64,000 nucleotides of DNA from contig JAYMGJ010000310.1 in assembly GCA_037178675.1 (NCBI GenBank), positions 17,114 through 81,113 on the forward strand, written 5' to 3'. Source of the stretch: Scleroderma bovista (taxonomy: Eukaryota; Basidiomycota; Agaricomycetes; Boletales; Sclerodermataceae). Positions 22,050 to 32,882 of the stretch are shown piece by piece; positions within the stretch are counted from its first letter, which is position 1, and each line of letters opens with the position of its first letter. A program made the position numbers and the translations under genes. A model generated the notes under the pieces. It had not been told where the DNA came from. It made no database searches and was given only the letters and a program-made list of their open reading frames with translations.

Positions 22050-22703
22050 TTAGTCGGTGTCAACCATGGAGATGGCGCCGCACTGTTCACAGAAGCTCCA
22101 CATTGTTCTTGAACCGTCGGGACTTGCGGAGCATGCGACGCGTAGCTTGGGTATTTGAGAGCAATCCGAGCTGAGATTAACACGCAAGGTGAATAGGGAC
22201 GTTGACAACAACTGGTCAATTGAGTTGCAACGGACGAGTGACTTACCCATGATGAGCAAAGCTACTTGTAGGTTGTAGGAGCCCAACAACCTTTGGGGAA
22301 TCTGTGGGACAGGGGTCGAGTGTGGGCTCCTGAGCGCTGAGGATGGGGTAGAGCGCTAGTACAGAGCCATCAAACAGTGTCAGAGAAAGCTGTTCACCGC
22401 TTACGGGAGTTATAGTCGACCGCATCAAATAGGCTGGAGGAGAGACTGGAAGAGCTGGCGGTACTAGCAGTGGAGACAAGCCGAGAGTGGTGGTTCTCAG
22501 GGAAAAAAAGGTCCAGGTCAGAAGGAGAATCAGACATAGCAACATCAGCGTCAGGCTCATAGCCAGGGAAGGGAACCAATTTCAGTTGTTTGGCAACCTA
22601 GTATGTGTGAGATAGTGACCGACGGGGACAGGAGAGGGAGTAGGACCTGAATGCAGTCATTAGAGATTTCTGTATCCAGATCGAGCTTGCGTTTCAAGGC
22701 CAT
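22050..22703 (-). CDS. Conserved small protein of unknown function with C-terminal Cys motif
   Basis: Four exons join in frame: MALKRKLDLDTEISNDCIQ, then VAKQLKLVPFPGYEPDADVA, a Ser-rich stretch, then PILSAQEPTLDP, VVGLLQPTSSFAHHG, SDCSQIPKLRVACS and MWSFCEQCGAISMVDTD stop. The KQLKLVPFP start and the CSQIPKLRVAC ... CEQCGAI end look conserved; four Cys could bind zinc. I recall similar basidiomycete hypothetical proteins but no assigned function. It shares a 203-bp divergent promoter with the Apq12-like gene. Confidence 0.7.
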
Positions 22704-22906
22704 GGCGGGGACAAGAGCAGGATGGAGTAGTGCGATAAGGACGCCCGACGAACAGGTCTTGGGTAAAGAATAACCTGAGCGTTCCCTCTCGAACTTTATA
22801 CATGATCGAGTTTGGCTTTGTTTGCTCATATTCGCGGAGTTGAAATCGGGGGTTTGAAATTTCATATCCCCCATTACGTAATCCAGCCTTGCCATCCCCG
22901 ACCTCC
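22704..22906. promoter_or_regulatory. Divergent promoter
   Basis: 203 bp between ATG 22703 (minus) and the preferred ATG 22907 (plus). Confidence 0.5.
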
Positions 22907-23635
22907 ATGGAAGCTTTTCCAGCCTTGTTGGGTCCTGTCCTCGACTACCTGTCTGAGCGACTGCCACCACCTCTGTATTCATTTGTTCTGACATTCCTCT
23001 CTCATACCCTCGCACTGCTCACTGCCCTGGTCACTCTCGTACAATCGCTCGTCGCGTCAAAGCCTTGGGAGTGGGATGCACAAACCATCGTCCCTCCTCT
23101 CATAAGCCTCCTTGCCGCATATCTCGCCTTGCACAGTTTATACAGGACAACTGGTTGGGTGATTAGAACCGCGTTCTGGTTCGTCAAATGGGGAACTATT
23201 CTCGCAGCAGTGTCAGCTGGGATGGGCTGGTATATGGCAACCCAAAACGCAGGGGCTGCCCTCATCCCAGACCTAGGTGGCATCCTTCTCAACGCCCTTA
23301 ACGGTGATGGTTGGGATACAACGGATGCCCGTCAATCACGCTCCACGACCAGCCAATCATCCCCACGAACCAATGCAAAATCACGCTCAAAGCCTTGGGA
23401 GTCTTTCAGCAAACATCATACTTGGCAATACCAGGAGCAGCACAGTGACCGGGAGGAAGGGACCGATGCCCGGCAAATCATGTCAAACATAGCAGCAGCT
23501 GCAAATCATTTACTGGTAGAAAGCCAGTGGTGGGATGCAGCGAAAGATGTCTTCACTGGTGCAACCAATCGAGGTCAAATGGGAGAAGATGATCGTAAGA
23601 AGCGGGGCAAAAGGCACAGGGAGAAAAGCAGATAG
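22907..23635 (+). CDS. Apq12-like nuclear pore/nuclear envelope assembly protein
   Basis: A single exon of about 242 residues from MEAFPALLGPVLDYLSERLP; an in-frame ATG at 22889 would add six residues. Two strongly hydrophobic segments (LYSFVLTFLSHTLALLTALV and IVPPLISLLAAYLALHSLYR) are followed by TTGWVIRTAFWFVKWG and a third span, ILAAVSAGMGWYMA. This order resembles the Pfam nuclear pore assembly and biogenesis family (yeast Apq12), whose members sit in the ER/nuclear envelope and affect membrane fluidity and mRNA export. The C-terminal half is charged and disordered, ending KKRGKRHREKSR. Family call by motif resemblance only. Confidence 0.65.
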   Translation: MEAFPALLGPVLDYLSERLPPPLYSFVLTFLSHTLALLTALVTLVQSLVASKPWEWDAQTIVPPLISLLAAYLALHSLYRTTGWVIRTAFWFVKWGTILAAVSAGMGWYMATQNAGAALIPDLGGILLNALNGDGWDTTDARQSRSTTSQSSPRTNAKSRSKPWESFSKHHTWQYQEQHSDREEGTDARQIMSNIAAAANHLLVESQWWDAAKDVFTGATNRGQMGEDDRKKRGKRHREKSR

Positions 23636-23781
23636 GTGGTGCATTGACTTTCCATAACCAGGATATCTATTTACATCAAATAGGATACTTCTAAGACGTC
23701 GTCTCCGCAGTCATCTCAGGATGGGTGTATCGGTAGCTAGTAACACAGTCAGAACTAGTTTAATCGCGACAGAAATAATAT

Positions 23782-24266
23782 TCACTGAGCTAAACGACCC
23801 AGTTGCATCAAGCCTGTAGAGCCGACAAAGAAGTTTACCTGGACACATTTGTAAAGCACCGTTGTGAGTAGGTAGTAACAGGAAAGCTTACTGCGGCAAG
23901 ACTGTAATTGATTGGTGTGATAACCAAAGAGTAGCGAACCCAGATGAACCCGGTGCATGCCAGTGCTGTAAATGCTCGAGATCAGAGCGTTTAAACGTAT
24001 GAAAGTATGACTCGTTACTCACCAACGTTTTGTGACGCACTCAGTTTGTTCGCAGGACGGCTCAAGTCCTTCAAACCAGCCGCTACCAAACACCACTTCA
24101 TCAATGGTGCCCAAAAGAATACCGTCTTTGGACCTAGTAATAGGATGCAGAAGAGAAGTCGACGCATGAGGTAAATTCGCTGTGCGTAGCTACGTGACAC
24201 ACCTGCGGGATGGTTCAAGAAGGCTGTGAATTTGGAAGGAACGGCTGAGGCTGCTGCACCAGACAT
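23782..24266 (-). CDS. Mitochondrial pyruvate carrier subunit (MPC2/MPC3 type)
   Basis: Four exons: MSGAAASAVPSKFTAFLNHP, AGPKTVFFWAPLMKWCLVAA, GLKDLSRPANKLSASQNV, ALACTGFIWVRYSLVITPIN, YSLAAVNFFVGSTGLMQL, GRLAQ stop. NHPAGPKTVFFWAP, MKW and GLxDxxRPxxxLSxxQ are family signatures. MPC subunits form a heterodimer in the inner mitochondrial membrane that imports pyruvate. Length (about 110 residues) fits. The introns are 52-71 nt. It converges with the Apq12-like gene 146 bp away. Confidence 0.93.
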
Positions 24267-24844
24267 TTTGACTGCAAACGGACGCAGGCCACTGGAGTGA
24301 AGACCAAACACTTACTCGCGTGAAGCGAACTCCCACTTTCTATTAGAATTTCTAATGCCATAATCAAAATAATTCTCCCCAGCATCACGTGCCATCCCTG
24401 ATCCCTCCGTCCACCAACAATGATTTTTATTACCAAAAATCCTAGCTAGTGAATCTACAAGTATTTGTGTTTCAATTTTCGCCAGAAGGTCGAGCGGTCC
24501 TATCAGAAACCTGCTTGACCACCCATCCCACCATTACTTACTAGGATCCTGGCCAGTGAAGCTTGAGGCTTTCGGAGTGCTGTGCAGCTCGAATTTATTT
24601 ATTTATTTTTTCGCTATACAGGTACCAGCCATTGGCCCGGATCAGCAGAAATTGTCGCCACTTGGCCATCCTTGCTGTTCGTCCACAGCAAGCTGAGTAG
24701 TTGGCAAACCAAAGATGCCTTCTTTGTAGATTTGAAACCAGTGTATCATGGCGATACACTTTTGACACTCAAAACGTAACTACTCCAGGAAAGAGTTACA
24801 CGTCAGCTGGCAGCACCGAGTCTGTAGATGCGCAGGTACAGCGT
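24267..24844. other. Intergenic region upstream of the pyruvate carrier gene
   Basis: About 580 bp, AT-rich near 24590-24610, with no gene recognised. Confidence 0.5.
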
Positions 24845-25972
24845 TCAGGTAGGGAATGGCTGTCCAACCCATTCCTCGACCAAATCTTTCCAGCACCCTG
24901 TCAACTCCATATGTTTCCCAGGACATGTAACAAAGGCTATTGCTCCTCGTTCATCGAGGCTGCGTAGACCAATGTAATTGTCAACGTAAAGTGGTTGTTG
25001 TCGCATTGGGACAATTGCTGTGGGTCCCGTGAGCCGATCATCCCTAAGAGGTCGCTGGTCATGCTGGGAATCCAGCAACGGAGTGTTACGTGTGTCAAGT
25101 AGAGATGTTGGTGATGAAAGCACCTTATATTCTTCTACGGAGGCTTCCGAACCAAACCAAGCACTCTCCTTTGGAACAACGGTCTTATCCTGCTGGAAAA
25201 GGACAAGAATTAAATGGTGTAAAGAGGCCAGGTTATTCGCATATGTGCCGTTTCTGGAAGAGGGCAACAGAGATTCATTGTTAATGTCCGCGAGAAAGCT
25301 ACCGACAGTCATGTAGAGCTCCAGTTGAGCGGGGTCTCTAAAATATTGAGCCTGATGGGTGGATTTAGATCGCAACCACGAATACAACGAAGTCGAGTGC
25401 AAACCTGGACTAGATGCTTCTGGGCCCATTCCGTGTACACACCAGCCTTGGCCCCACGGCGCGCAACTTCACAAAGGAAATCGAAAGTGCGGCACTCAGG
25501 GATATCGGAGATACCCATGTGTTGTGAGCCGAATGTAACAAGGTTGAACACAGGAGGGTCGTTGTATCTCTCCACGTATCCACGTAAGAACTGACCGGCT
25601 TGAGAAAAGCCGATAGCATCGAATCCTCTTCCAAGCTCAGGGATGGATGCGAGCTGTTCTGCCACGAGTGCGATCTGCGCATTGACGTCGCCATACTAAA
25701 GGAAGCGCTTCATAAATATGCCGGACGATCAATGCCCCACTCACAAAGCTGGCGTGCTGGTCTTCTTTGGCATCTCTCTCGATGTAAACCGAGTGGACAT
25801 AGATGCCAGGGTGCATACTCTTGACCTCGTCTTCGAACTGGAGTATGCCAGGTGAAGCATAATTGTCGCCTAAGCCATGCCACACAACCAGTGGCCTGAT
25901 ATTGTTCGTCGCTGCGGTTAAGCCATAACCCGCCAGGAAAATAGCTGACACACAACGAAGTGGGAGGGTCAT
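24845..25972 (-). CDS. Palmitoyl-protein thioesterase (PPT1-like)
   Basis: The start at 25972 gives a signal peptide (MTLPLRCVSAIFLAGYGLTA); an in-frame ATG at 26014 is possible. Three exons join: RPLVVWHGLGDNYASPG, VYGDVNAQIALVAEQLASIP, then GFDAIGFSQAGQFLRGYVER with the G-F-S-Q-A nucleophile elbow, NLVTFGSQHMGISDIP, then FLADINNE, TVVPKESAWFG and TCPGKHMELTGCW with the catalytic His. Ser, Asp and His positions fit PPT1, which removes palmitate from S-acylated proteins in the lysosome or vacuole. It ends DLVEEWVGQPFPT. Confidence 0.92.
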
Positions 25973-26282
25973 GGGGACATGCAATTTCAATTGTGAACCA
26001 GGTCGCTTAGTCATGCAGTTGGATACTCCCTAACTCCAATATTACAATTGGCACGGATAAATATCAAACTTAAAATACTATTCTCGCCCGAAGAAAAACC
26101 GAGTCGAGCGTCAAAATCATGTTCATCCGTTGAGAGACGTGTGTCGATTTAATGCTGGCAAGGAATCCATCAGGTGCCGTTGTGTTTGGGTATTTTTTCT
26201 CACCCGCCCCGTATTTTCAGTCTATGGTCGCCTATTTCGCCTCCAGTCCTCTGAGACCATTCCTCGCGATCCCCCTTCGTAA
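25973..26282. promoter_or_regulatory. Divergent promoter between thioesterase and GT61 genes
   Basis: 310 bp between the two start codons; no distinct box identified. Confidence 0.45.
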
Positions 26283-28144
26283 ATGGTCCTACGGTCACCA
26301 TCACGGCGTGACGCCGTTCTGATTTTACTTGGGGCACTGTGCACCCATCTCCTCTCGGTTCTCGCACCGCTCGCACCTCACGCGATGGTCATCAGTCATA
26401 GCGTGCAAGAACCTTTAATACTGGACAGACCTCTACTGCATGGCCAAGCCCCGGGGGATTCCGTAGGAGCTGATGTCCTCATAGACGAGTTCGACCCCGC
26501 ACAGACGCCAGACAACCCGGTGTGGGATCTTTCAGGTGAGAACTTCCCAGATTCGGTCCCCCTCAAATTATACGGAGTTGTTGACCATCGCCTCCCAGAG
26601 ACCATGATTGTTGAACATGTACCCGGTTGGACGGTATTTCGCGACATATACATGGCAAACGGCACCCTCTTTATTGTATCGTCCTCGCCAAGTTCATTCC
26701 CTGAGACTAGATACATGACGTCCACAGCACTCGCTGCGGATACCACACCTGAGAACATTGCTGCCCGCGAGCCTACCCAGTGGAGCATGGATTTCCTGAC
26801 ACCAACTGAGGCAACTCAGCGGTGGGGAGCCAGCCCTGAAGAGAGACGAATTACGTCTGTGGAAGGCAACACGGTAAGGGTTTTTAGGCTTCTTTGCCTG
26901 CTTAACAGCCCGAAGTAACCTTTATATTTAGTTCCTGTTTAATGACCCCCCACAGTGTACGTTGACTAATGTACCCATCTCATTACGACCTCACAGTTTC
27001 CCCCTCCAGTCCTTGCGCATTATTACCACTTTTGTGCCGAACTGCTAGTCGGTGCCTGGGCCTTCTGGAACGGAGCAGCTCATCCAAATCTTCCTCCACC
27101 CGTCCATCGTGCCATTTTCCCCCATTCCTCTGCGTCAGGTTGGCGAGATCATCCTGGATTCAATGGCTACTTTCTTCGCGCCTCCTTTCCGTCACTCGCC
27201 GTCGAAGTGGACATTGACTGGCAAGATCGTATCGACGCTACATCGGGCACTGATATCGATCGGGCTTGGCACTTTCCATATCTCTTGCTCGCAGACAGGT
27301 CAGCGGCTTTCCGAGGTAAACTCTGTGGCTCAACAAATCAACGCACAGCGAGCGAGTCGGTCGACGGACTCATTGCTCGCTCTAAGTTGGAATCCGATGC
27401 ACGATGGTGGCGTCCAGTCCGGCACGCCGTTTGGCGCTTTGCTGGTGTCACTGGTGCTGACATGGCCATCACCCCTGATGTCAACGTTCAAGAGCATCTG
27501 ATTGAGGAATTCGAGGAAACTGATAAGATAACCATTACTTATATTTCCCGCCAAGGTACAAGGCGTCGCTTGATACCAGAGGACCATGATATACTAGTTA
27601 GCGAATTGGAGAGCCTTGTAGCAAGGAAAAATGCTCAAGTGATGTTGACGAAAGGGTCCGACGGTGTGGGGGGAAAGGAATGGGTGTTGAACATAGTGCA
27701 GGCAGAGCAACTAACCAAAGATGAGCAGGTTCGCATTGCTTCCCAAACGAATGTAAGTGTGACGAACTTGTGGGATTATCCGTGGCTGATGAATAGCCAG
27801 ATCTTACTCGGCGTTCATGGCAATGGACTGTCTCACCTAATTCTAATGCCGCGTACCCGGGTTTCTGCCGTAATTGAAATATTCTTCCCTGAAGGCTTTG
27901 CCCATGACTACGAGTGGACGGCCCGAGCACTAGGACTGAAACACTACAGTGTCTGGAATGATACGTGAGCGAACCACTGGAATTCTGATGCAAACCGTTA
28001 CTTAAATATCATCGTAGCTATATCACGGAGGACAATACCCCTCGCGTCAAATACCCCGATGGATTCCAAGGCCCGAACATTCCCGTTTATGGCCCAGCTA
28101 TTGCCAACTTGATCGAAAAGAGGATTGTTCGAGATTTATCCTAG
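26283..28144 (+). CDS. Glycosyltransferase family 61 (DUF563, EOGT-like)
   Basis: Starts MVLRSPSRRDAVLILLGALC, a type II signal anchor, so the catalytic part should face the ER/Golgi lumen. After intron 26874-26931 the frame continues FLFNDPPQFLAHYYHFCAEL, LVGAWAFWNGAAHPN, then RHAVWRFAGVTGADM, EEFEETDKITITYISRQGTR, QILLGVHGNGLSHLILMPRT, SAVIEIFFPEGFAHDYEWTA, RALGLKHYSVWNDT and a last exon ending IEKRIVRDLS. HGNGLxHL and ExFxPxGFxHDYEW are diagnostic of this group in fungi. GT61 members add xylose, arabinose or O-GlcNAc; the donor here is unknown. Confidence 0.88.
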
Positions 28145-28416
28145 AAAACTTCGTTGGATTTATTGGTGTTCGACGTAACTATTACTCCCGCTAGGCATCT
28201 GCTCACACCTCTTCGTTTTGGGACCTATTCAGACACTGGTTTTTAGTTGGTTCACGAGATGATACCCAGGGGTCGTAGGGAGATCGTATTAGTAATTTCT
28301 TAGGATGATCTATGAATCTATTTCGTTGGTACTCAAAAGGTCTTCGGCATTTCTATGCTATGGATGACAAGTCTATGTTACTACAGTTGGCCGATGTAGT
28401 ACAATTGCAACGTAAT
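28145..28416. other. Convergent 3' region of GT61 and PMI genes
   Basis: 272 bp; no element recognised. Confidence 0.4.
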
Positions 28417-29845
28417 TCACAAGGAAACGGCCACAAATGCGCGATACACAATCATTCCTTGAGCTTTGGACGTAAAGCTAACTTTGATATTAGCTCCAAT
28501 GAAGACCACACTCCCCGCAAGCAATTGTACAGGATAGTTCTCATCCCAGCTGACCGAACCGGACCCCCCAGTGACAATTACAATAGAAGGTCCGTTTAAG
28601 GCCTCGTGGACTGACATGTCATTCTGTGGAATGTCCACCTCAAGCACAGTGAAGTCGGGGGTAGGTGGGTCGTAAATAGTGGTATATGTAAAGTGGAAGA
28701 GTTCCGGTTTGATCATATGTTGGTCTACTTTGGCGGTCTTGTAAGTAAGTCCGTTGACGAGGTTTGGGATGTCCTTGAGCTTTGGAGTCAGACCGGCCCG
28801 GATCACGTTGTCCGAGTTGGCCATGCACTCTATGATATCTGGAGAAGGTACCAGATAAGTGTCATGATGCGGAATGATACGAACCGCAAACCTCCAGCGA
28901 CGTAAGCATGTGGTTCACCCGCTCCGAGGAAGATCGCTTCCCTCGGTTTCAAATCGACGTAGTTCAGCACAAAGGAGCAAAACACGCCAACATCACCAGG
29001 AAATTGCGAATTCAGAGTGAGAACAAGATCTTTGATCCCTTGCTCGGCCCGCGTCTCGCCACCACCTTGATAACGTTCCACGAGGTTTGAAAGCTGCTTC
29101 TTCACATTCTCTATATCGGCCGTCATGAGGCAAGAGAAAAGTTCTTTCAGTGCAGACTTCTCTTCGTCCTCGGATGCACCCTCAAGGCGACGCACAACGT
29201 GCCCCGGGATGAGGGAATTGAACTCTGGCACAACAGAAAGATACGTCTTGATATCCGGAATTGGCATGAAACCGCACAACCCCCGGAAACGCGTCAGGGC
29301 CAAAGCCAATTCAGGTTTATGATTTGGGTCTAACCACTCTAATGAGATAACAGGGAATGGGCTCAGGTTTGAATATGCTCGCCGGTGTAGATCTTTGGCT
29401 GTTCGACATGCAGTTTCTCTGCAGTCTTCTTGTCCGGATGGGTTTGGATGCTCAGAGCCTTCCCGATGGAAAGAACTTTGAGGAGGAAGGGAAGGTTACC
29501 ATTGGTTGTGTCAAACACAGACGATACATCGCCAAGAAGCTCTGGGTGTTCAGCTAGGACCTCTCTTAGTGTGTTATTCGAGTCGGTGACCCCAGAGGGA
29601 GACTTGACGTGGGTCCCCATCCACAACTGATGCGGACAAAATGACGAACATGATATACTGAGAGACGTTGATTGACGCAGACTTCGGAGCCTACTTACTT
29701 CAGCGTAGGGGGTAGATTCATCCAGCACAAAACCAGATGCAGCTGACTTGAGTAGCTGGGCGACTTTGGAAGAAATTCCAATCTTGCCCCACTCGTATTT
29801 TTGCGTGGTGGGCGTGATGAGAAAGACGGGATTGATCTTGGACAT
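28417..29845 (-). CDS. PMI40: Mannose-6-phosphate isomerase (type I, zinc-dependent)
   Basis: Interconverts fructose-6-P and mannose-6-P, the entry to GDP-mannose for glycosylation and cell wall. Starts MSKINPVFLITPTTQKYEWG, then an intron, LWMGTHVKSPSG, LPFLLKVLSIGKALSIQTHP with DKKTAEKLH, an intron, DPNHKPELALALTRFRGLCG, LNYVDLKPREAIFLGAGEPH with AYV, an intron, ECMANSDNVIRAGLTPKLKD, and ends GMIVYRAFVAVSL. The zinc ligands (Q and H of QTHPDK, E of the HKPELA region, H of EPHAY) and the substrate-binding SDNVIRAGLTPK are intact. Acts in the cytosol. Confidence 0.95.
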
Positions 29846-30489
29846 CGTGAACAGTGATGGTGGAATCGATGTTGACGATAACGGAGTGGCCGTAAGCTTG
29901 GAGTGGGACTAGACCGCTTGTTACATATTTTGACCCTGGTATCCCGTAGTCCTACCTGAGCGGGTTCGTGCAGTGCTGATAGCATCGATAGTATCTTGTC
30001 AGGTTCATGGGACTTGTCGAGGTCATCACCTCCACGTTGCAACCCCCATCAATGCATCAATTCACCATCTCTCTCGCATGCAGTCTTGATTATCGCAGCT
30101 AGCGCACCCATCCCCGACTCTCCCAGGGATAGGCAACCTGGTTCCCCGGTTTGCTTGGAGGCATGTCTGGCAGGTCCGATCTTTGACAACTCCCGACAGT
30201 CATCAAGGCCTGGATTTTTGCAACGTATGGACTCTGGAGCCACGCCGTCGACCCCGTTTAAATTCTCGATTGCGCCTTTTTCCAAACGGAGACCACCTTG
30301 GACATTCTCGTCGAGCCTCGTTGAATCAGATAACACTATCCTATGCATAGCATCTGGCACTTCATTCTTATGTCCTGGTGACCTTGCCCCATACGTGCAC
30401 GTGGCTCCGACGGTCCCTGATATATACTCTGTCGCTTTCTGGTTTTCCCAAGGATATCACCCTCACATTCATCCCGTTAAGCATTCACG
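29846..30489. promoter_or_regulatory. Divergent intergenic region with a TATA box for the CBM/DM9 gene
   Basis: 644 bp between two start codons. TATATA at 30421-30426 lies 64-69 bases before ATG 30490, a plausible core promoter for the plus-strand gene. The ORFs crossing here lack support. Confidence 0.5.
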
Positions 30490-31868
30490 ATGTCTCCCCA
30501 GTGGCAACCCGGTACTCAATATAACTACGACGATAGTGTAGAATATCAAGGTACACTGTGTTTCATATCCCTTGACTTCCGCTGAAGATGTTCGTCAGGG
30601 GCCCACTACAAGATCATTCAGCCCCATCGATCCCAGGTGTGTCTAGATTACCAAGTAGAGCCGGATCCCGCTAATAAGATCATGATCAGAGCGACTGGAC
30701 ACCTCCTGCTACCCCCGCACTTTGGGGTCGTATGTCAGATGGGGATTGTCGCGAGAAATATCAGTCCGGAGCGGATTGCAGGACCACTAGCTACAACCCC
30801 GGCTATGGCCAGCAATCTCAGCACCCCATGCACCAGCGCCAGGAGGGCGATAGGCCGTCGAATAATGTTCCCGTGGTCCAGCCATCCACGCAGGAACAAG
30901 AAGAAGAGAAACGTCACCACGGCATGGACGAGAGCACCAAAAAAAAACTTGAGGTAATACCAGGGTAGATTCCAGGCGTCTCTCATGCTTTCGTCTTAGA
31001 TTGGTGGAGGACTCCTTGCAGGTGCCGCAGTCATTGGTGCAGGAATCTTCGCTTACAATCACCACAATCAGAAAGAGGAAGAGGTAGGATTCTACACGGA
31101 TTTCTATGTCTTTCTCACAAGGCCTGCAGAAAAGGGGTGAAAGTTGGGCTTCCGACTTTCATCAGCGCGAGGCGCTGGAACGCACTCAGCAGTACAGGAG
31201 TGGTCAATATCAAGGACCTGTGGCCTGGATATTGAATGAGGGTAAGAACATGCCCCGGGACGCTATCCAAGGTGGGGAAGAACGTGGAGAGCGGCTGTAC
31301 ATCTGTCGTGCACACCATAAGGTTAGTCTGTTCAGTATGGAACCTCGCTGACACTGAATTCAACTGTACAGGGTGGACTGAGTAAGTAATACTATTCAGG
31401 TTACTTGATTCATTTACAATTTATGATAGTGGTTGGCAAGGCATGCCGCGTCTTTAAAAAAGGTGCAGTCATTGGATACGCCCACGAAGAGATTCACGTG
31501 AGCACTCATTCTTCTACTGTTTGTGCGCAATGCTAGAAGTCGGGGAAGGTCGAAAAATACGAAATCCTCGTCGGAAATGGACAGGCGGTGAGGTGGGTCC
31601 CCGTCCGTGGCAGGCTCAATCTCAGCACCCTCGGCGCGAGGCCAGTTGAAGGTGGAAAGGAGCCCAGTGGAGAGCCGCAGTACATTGCTCAGGCGCCATA
31701 CCATGGAGCGGTGCATCCAGGAAAAGTGTGCGAGTCCTTCAAGAATGGGTGTTTCATCCCTTATGATAATAGTGAGAAGGAAGTGAAGGTGAGGATAACC
31801 AGACATTCCATAGGCACTTGTTAATGGAACATCTCTCGCAGGATTATGCTGTGCTTTGCTATGCTTGA
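30490..31868 (+). CDS. CBM12-like / transmembrane / DM9 (DUF3421) protein
   Basis: About eight exons. Exons 1-3 give WQPGTQYNYDDSVEYQGAHY and KIIQPHRSQSDWTPPATPAL then W, which matches a chitin-binding CBM5/12 fold (aromatic W/Y/W positions). A Gln/Pro-rich linker ends KKKLE. Next comes a Gly-rich hydrophobic span (IGGGLLAGAAVIGAGIFAY) then HHNQKEEE. The distal part has GPVAWILNEGKNMP, ICRAHHKGGLMVGKACRVFK, KYEILVGNGQAVRWVPVRGR, APYHGAVHPGKVCESFKNGC and IPYDNSEKEVKDYAVLC, a DM9 repeat pair (DUF3421, a mannose-binding fold in animals). There is no N-terminal signal peptide, so topology is unusual. Confidence 0.78.
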
Positions 31869-32452
31869 TTAATGCCTACCCTGACGTGATCTGCATCACT
31901 CTTGCCTTTTACAATGAAGAGTCGAATCGCAAAGATAGGGTCGAATCTTGAATCTTGAATTCGCTGTTAGGAAATATGAAATGAATTCGATGTATGACCA
32001 TCTTCACTTTTATAAGCTCAGGGATCACTCAGGTACGTGATAAGATAAATGCATCCAAGCAGTTTGTGCACTGGTGACTGGGTTACATCCATTCATTGTT
32101 GCTTGAATTGTACGTACTATTACCTGGTGTTGTACAGGTCCAGACGTTATCGGATAAATCTGGAGCACATCGTAACGCTTCTTTGGTACCGGGACTATCC
32201 TGTTGCAATACCAATCTCGTTGTCGTGAACGATACAACTTGCACATATTATTCAATACATTGTTTACTAGTACTGTAATTAGTGGATGGCCTGGAAGTAT
32301 GTTCGATGAGTGGAAGAATCTGTGTAAGCCTGTGTGAGTCTGGGCTAAGCTGGGCTAGAGGGAACAATTGTCTTCCATCGAATCTTTGGGCTGCCTTGGG
32401 GAGACTTGGCTGGGCTTGGTGCTCGGCTAATTTGTCTGAAATGCTGGAGCCT
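31869..32452. other. Intergenic region, no gene seen
   Basis: AT-rich 3' flank of the DM9 gene with no recognisable element. Confidence 0.45.
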
Positions 32453-32830
32453 CGGCTAACCAAAAGGGTTGATTTGCTGATACTGATTCCAAGTTTCTGA
32501 CAAGTTGCCAAGGTAAAAGATGTACATTAATGATATGTACCGTAGCAAAAGGTCCATGAAAGGGATTAATTTTGTTTCAAAGTAAAGTAATAATTGGCAG
32601 TCAAACAGCTGGGAACCTCTGGAAACTATGGACTGAATTCTGCTGTATGCCTTGGGGAACAGGCTAATCTGAAATGAGCCTCGGCTCCAAAAGGGTTGAT
32701 CCATACTCCAGTGTTCTGTTGCCAAGGTGGATACACATGTCCAAATAGGTCCATGAAACATATTTTGTTTCAAATAAAGATAATTGGCATCAAACAGCTG
32801 GGAACCTCTGAAACTATGGACTATTCTGCT
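32453..32830. repeat. Diverged direct duplication of about 150-180 bp
   Basis: Two copies (about 32457-32645 and 32685-32830) share ccaaaagggttgat, gttgccaaggt, ggtccatgaaa, ttttgtttcaaa, taattggca and tcaaacagctgggaacctct, then aaactatggact, separated by short indels. It is noncoding and lies just before the DIRS-like fragment. Confidence 0.7.
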
Positions 32831-32882
32831 TCAAGAAAGAATCCAAATCCATCTCCAAGTCTCCATGCCATGAGGCAGGGAT

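Noticed and set aside
21668..22219. 183-codon minus-strand ORF
   Set aside because: The correct last exon of the 22050-22703 gene uses another frame (CSQIPKLRVAC ... CEQCGAI), so this is a shadow plus 3' UTR.
29996..30541. 181-codon plus-strand ORF upstream of the CBM/DM9 gene
   Set aside because: It overlaps the TATA box and start region of the supported gene in another frame, and shows no domain.
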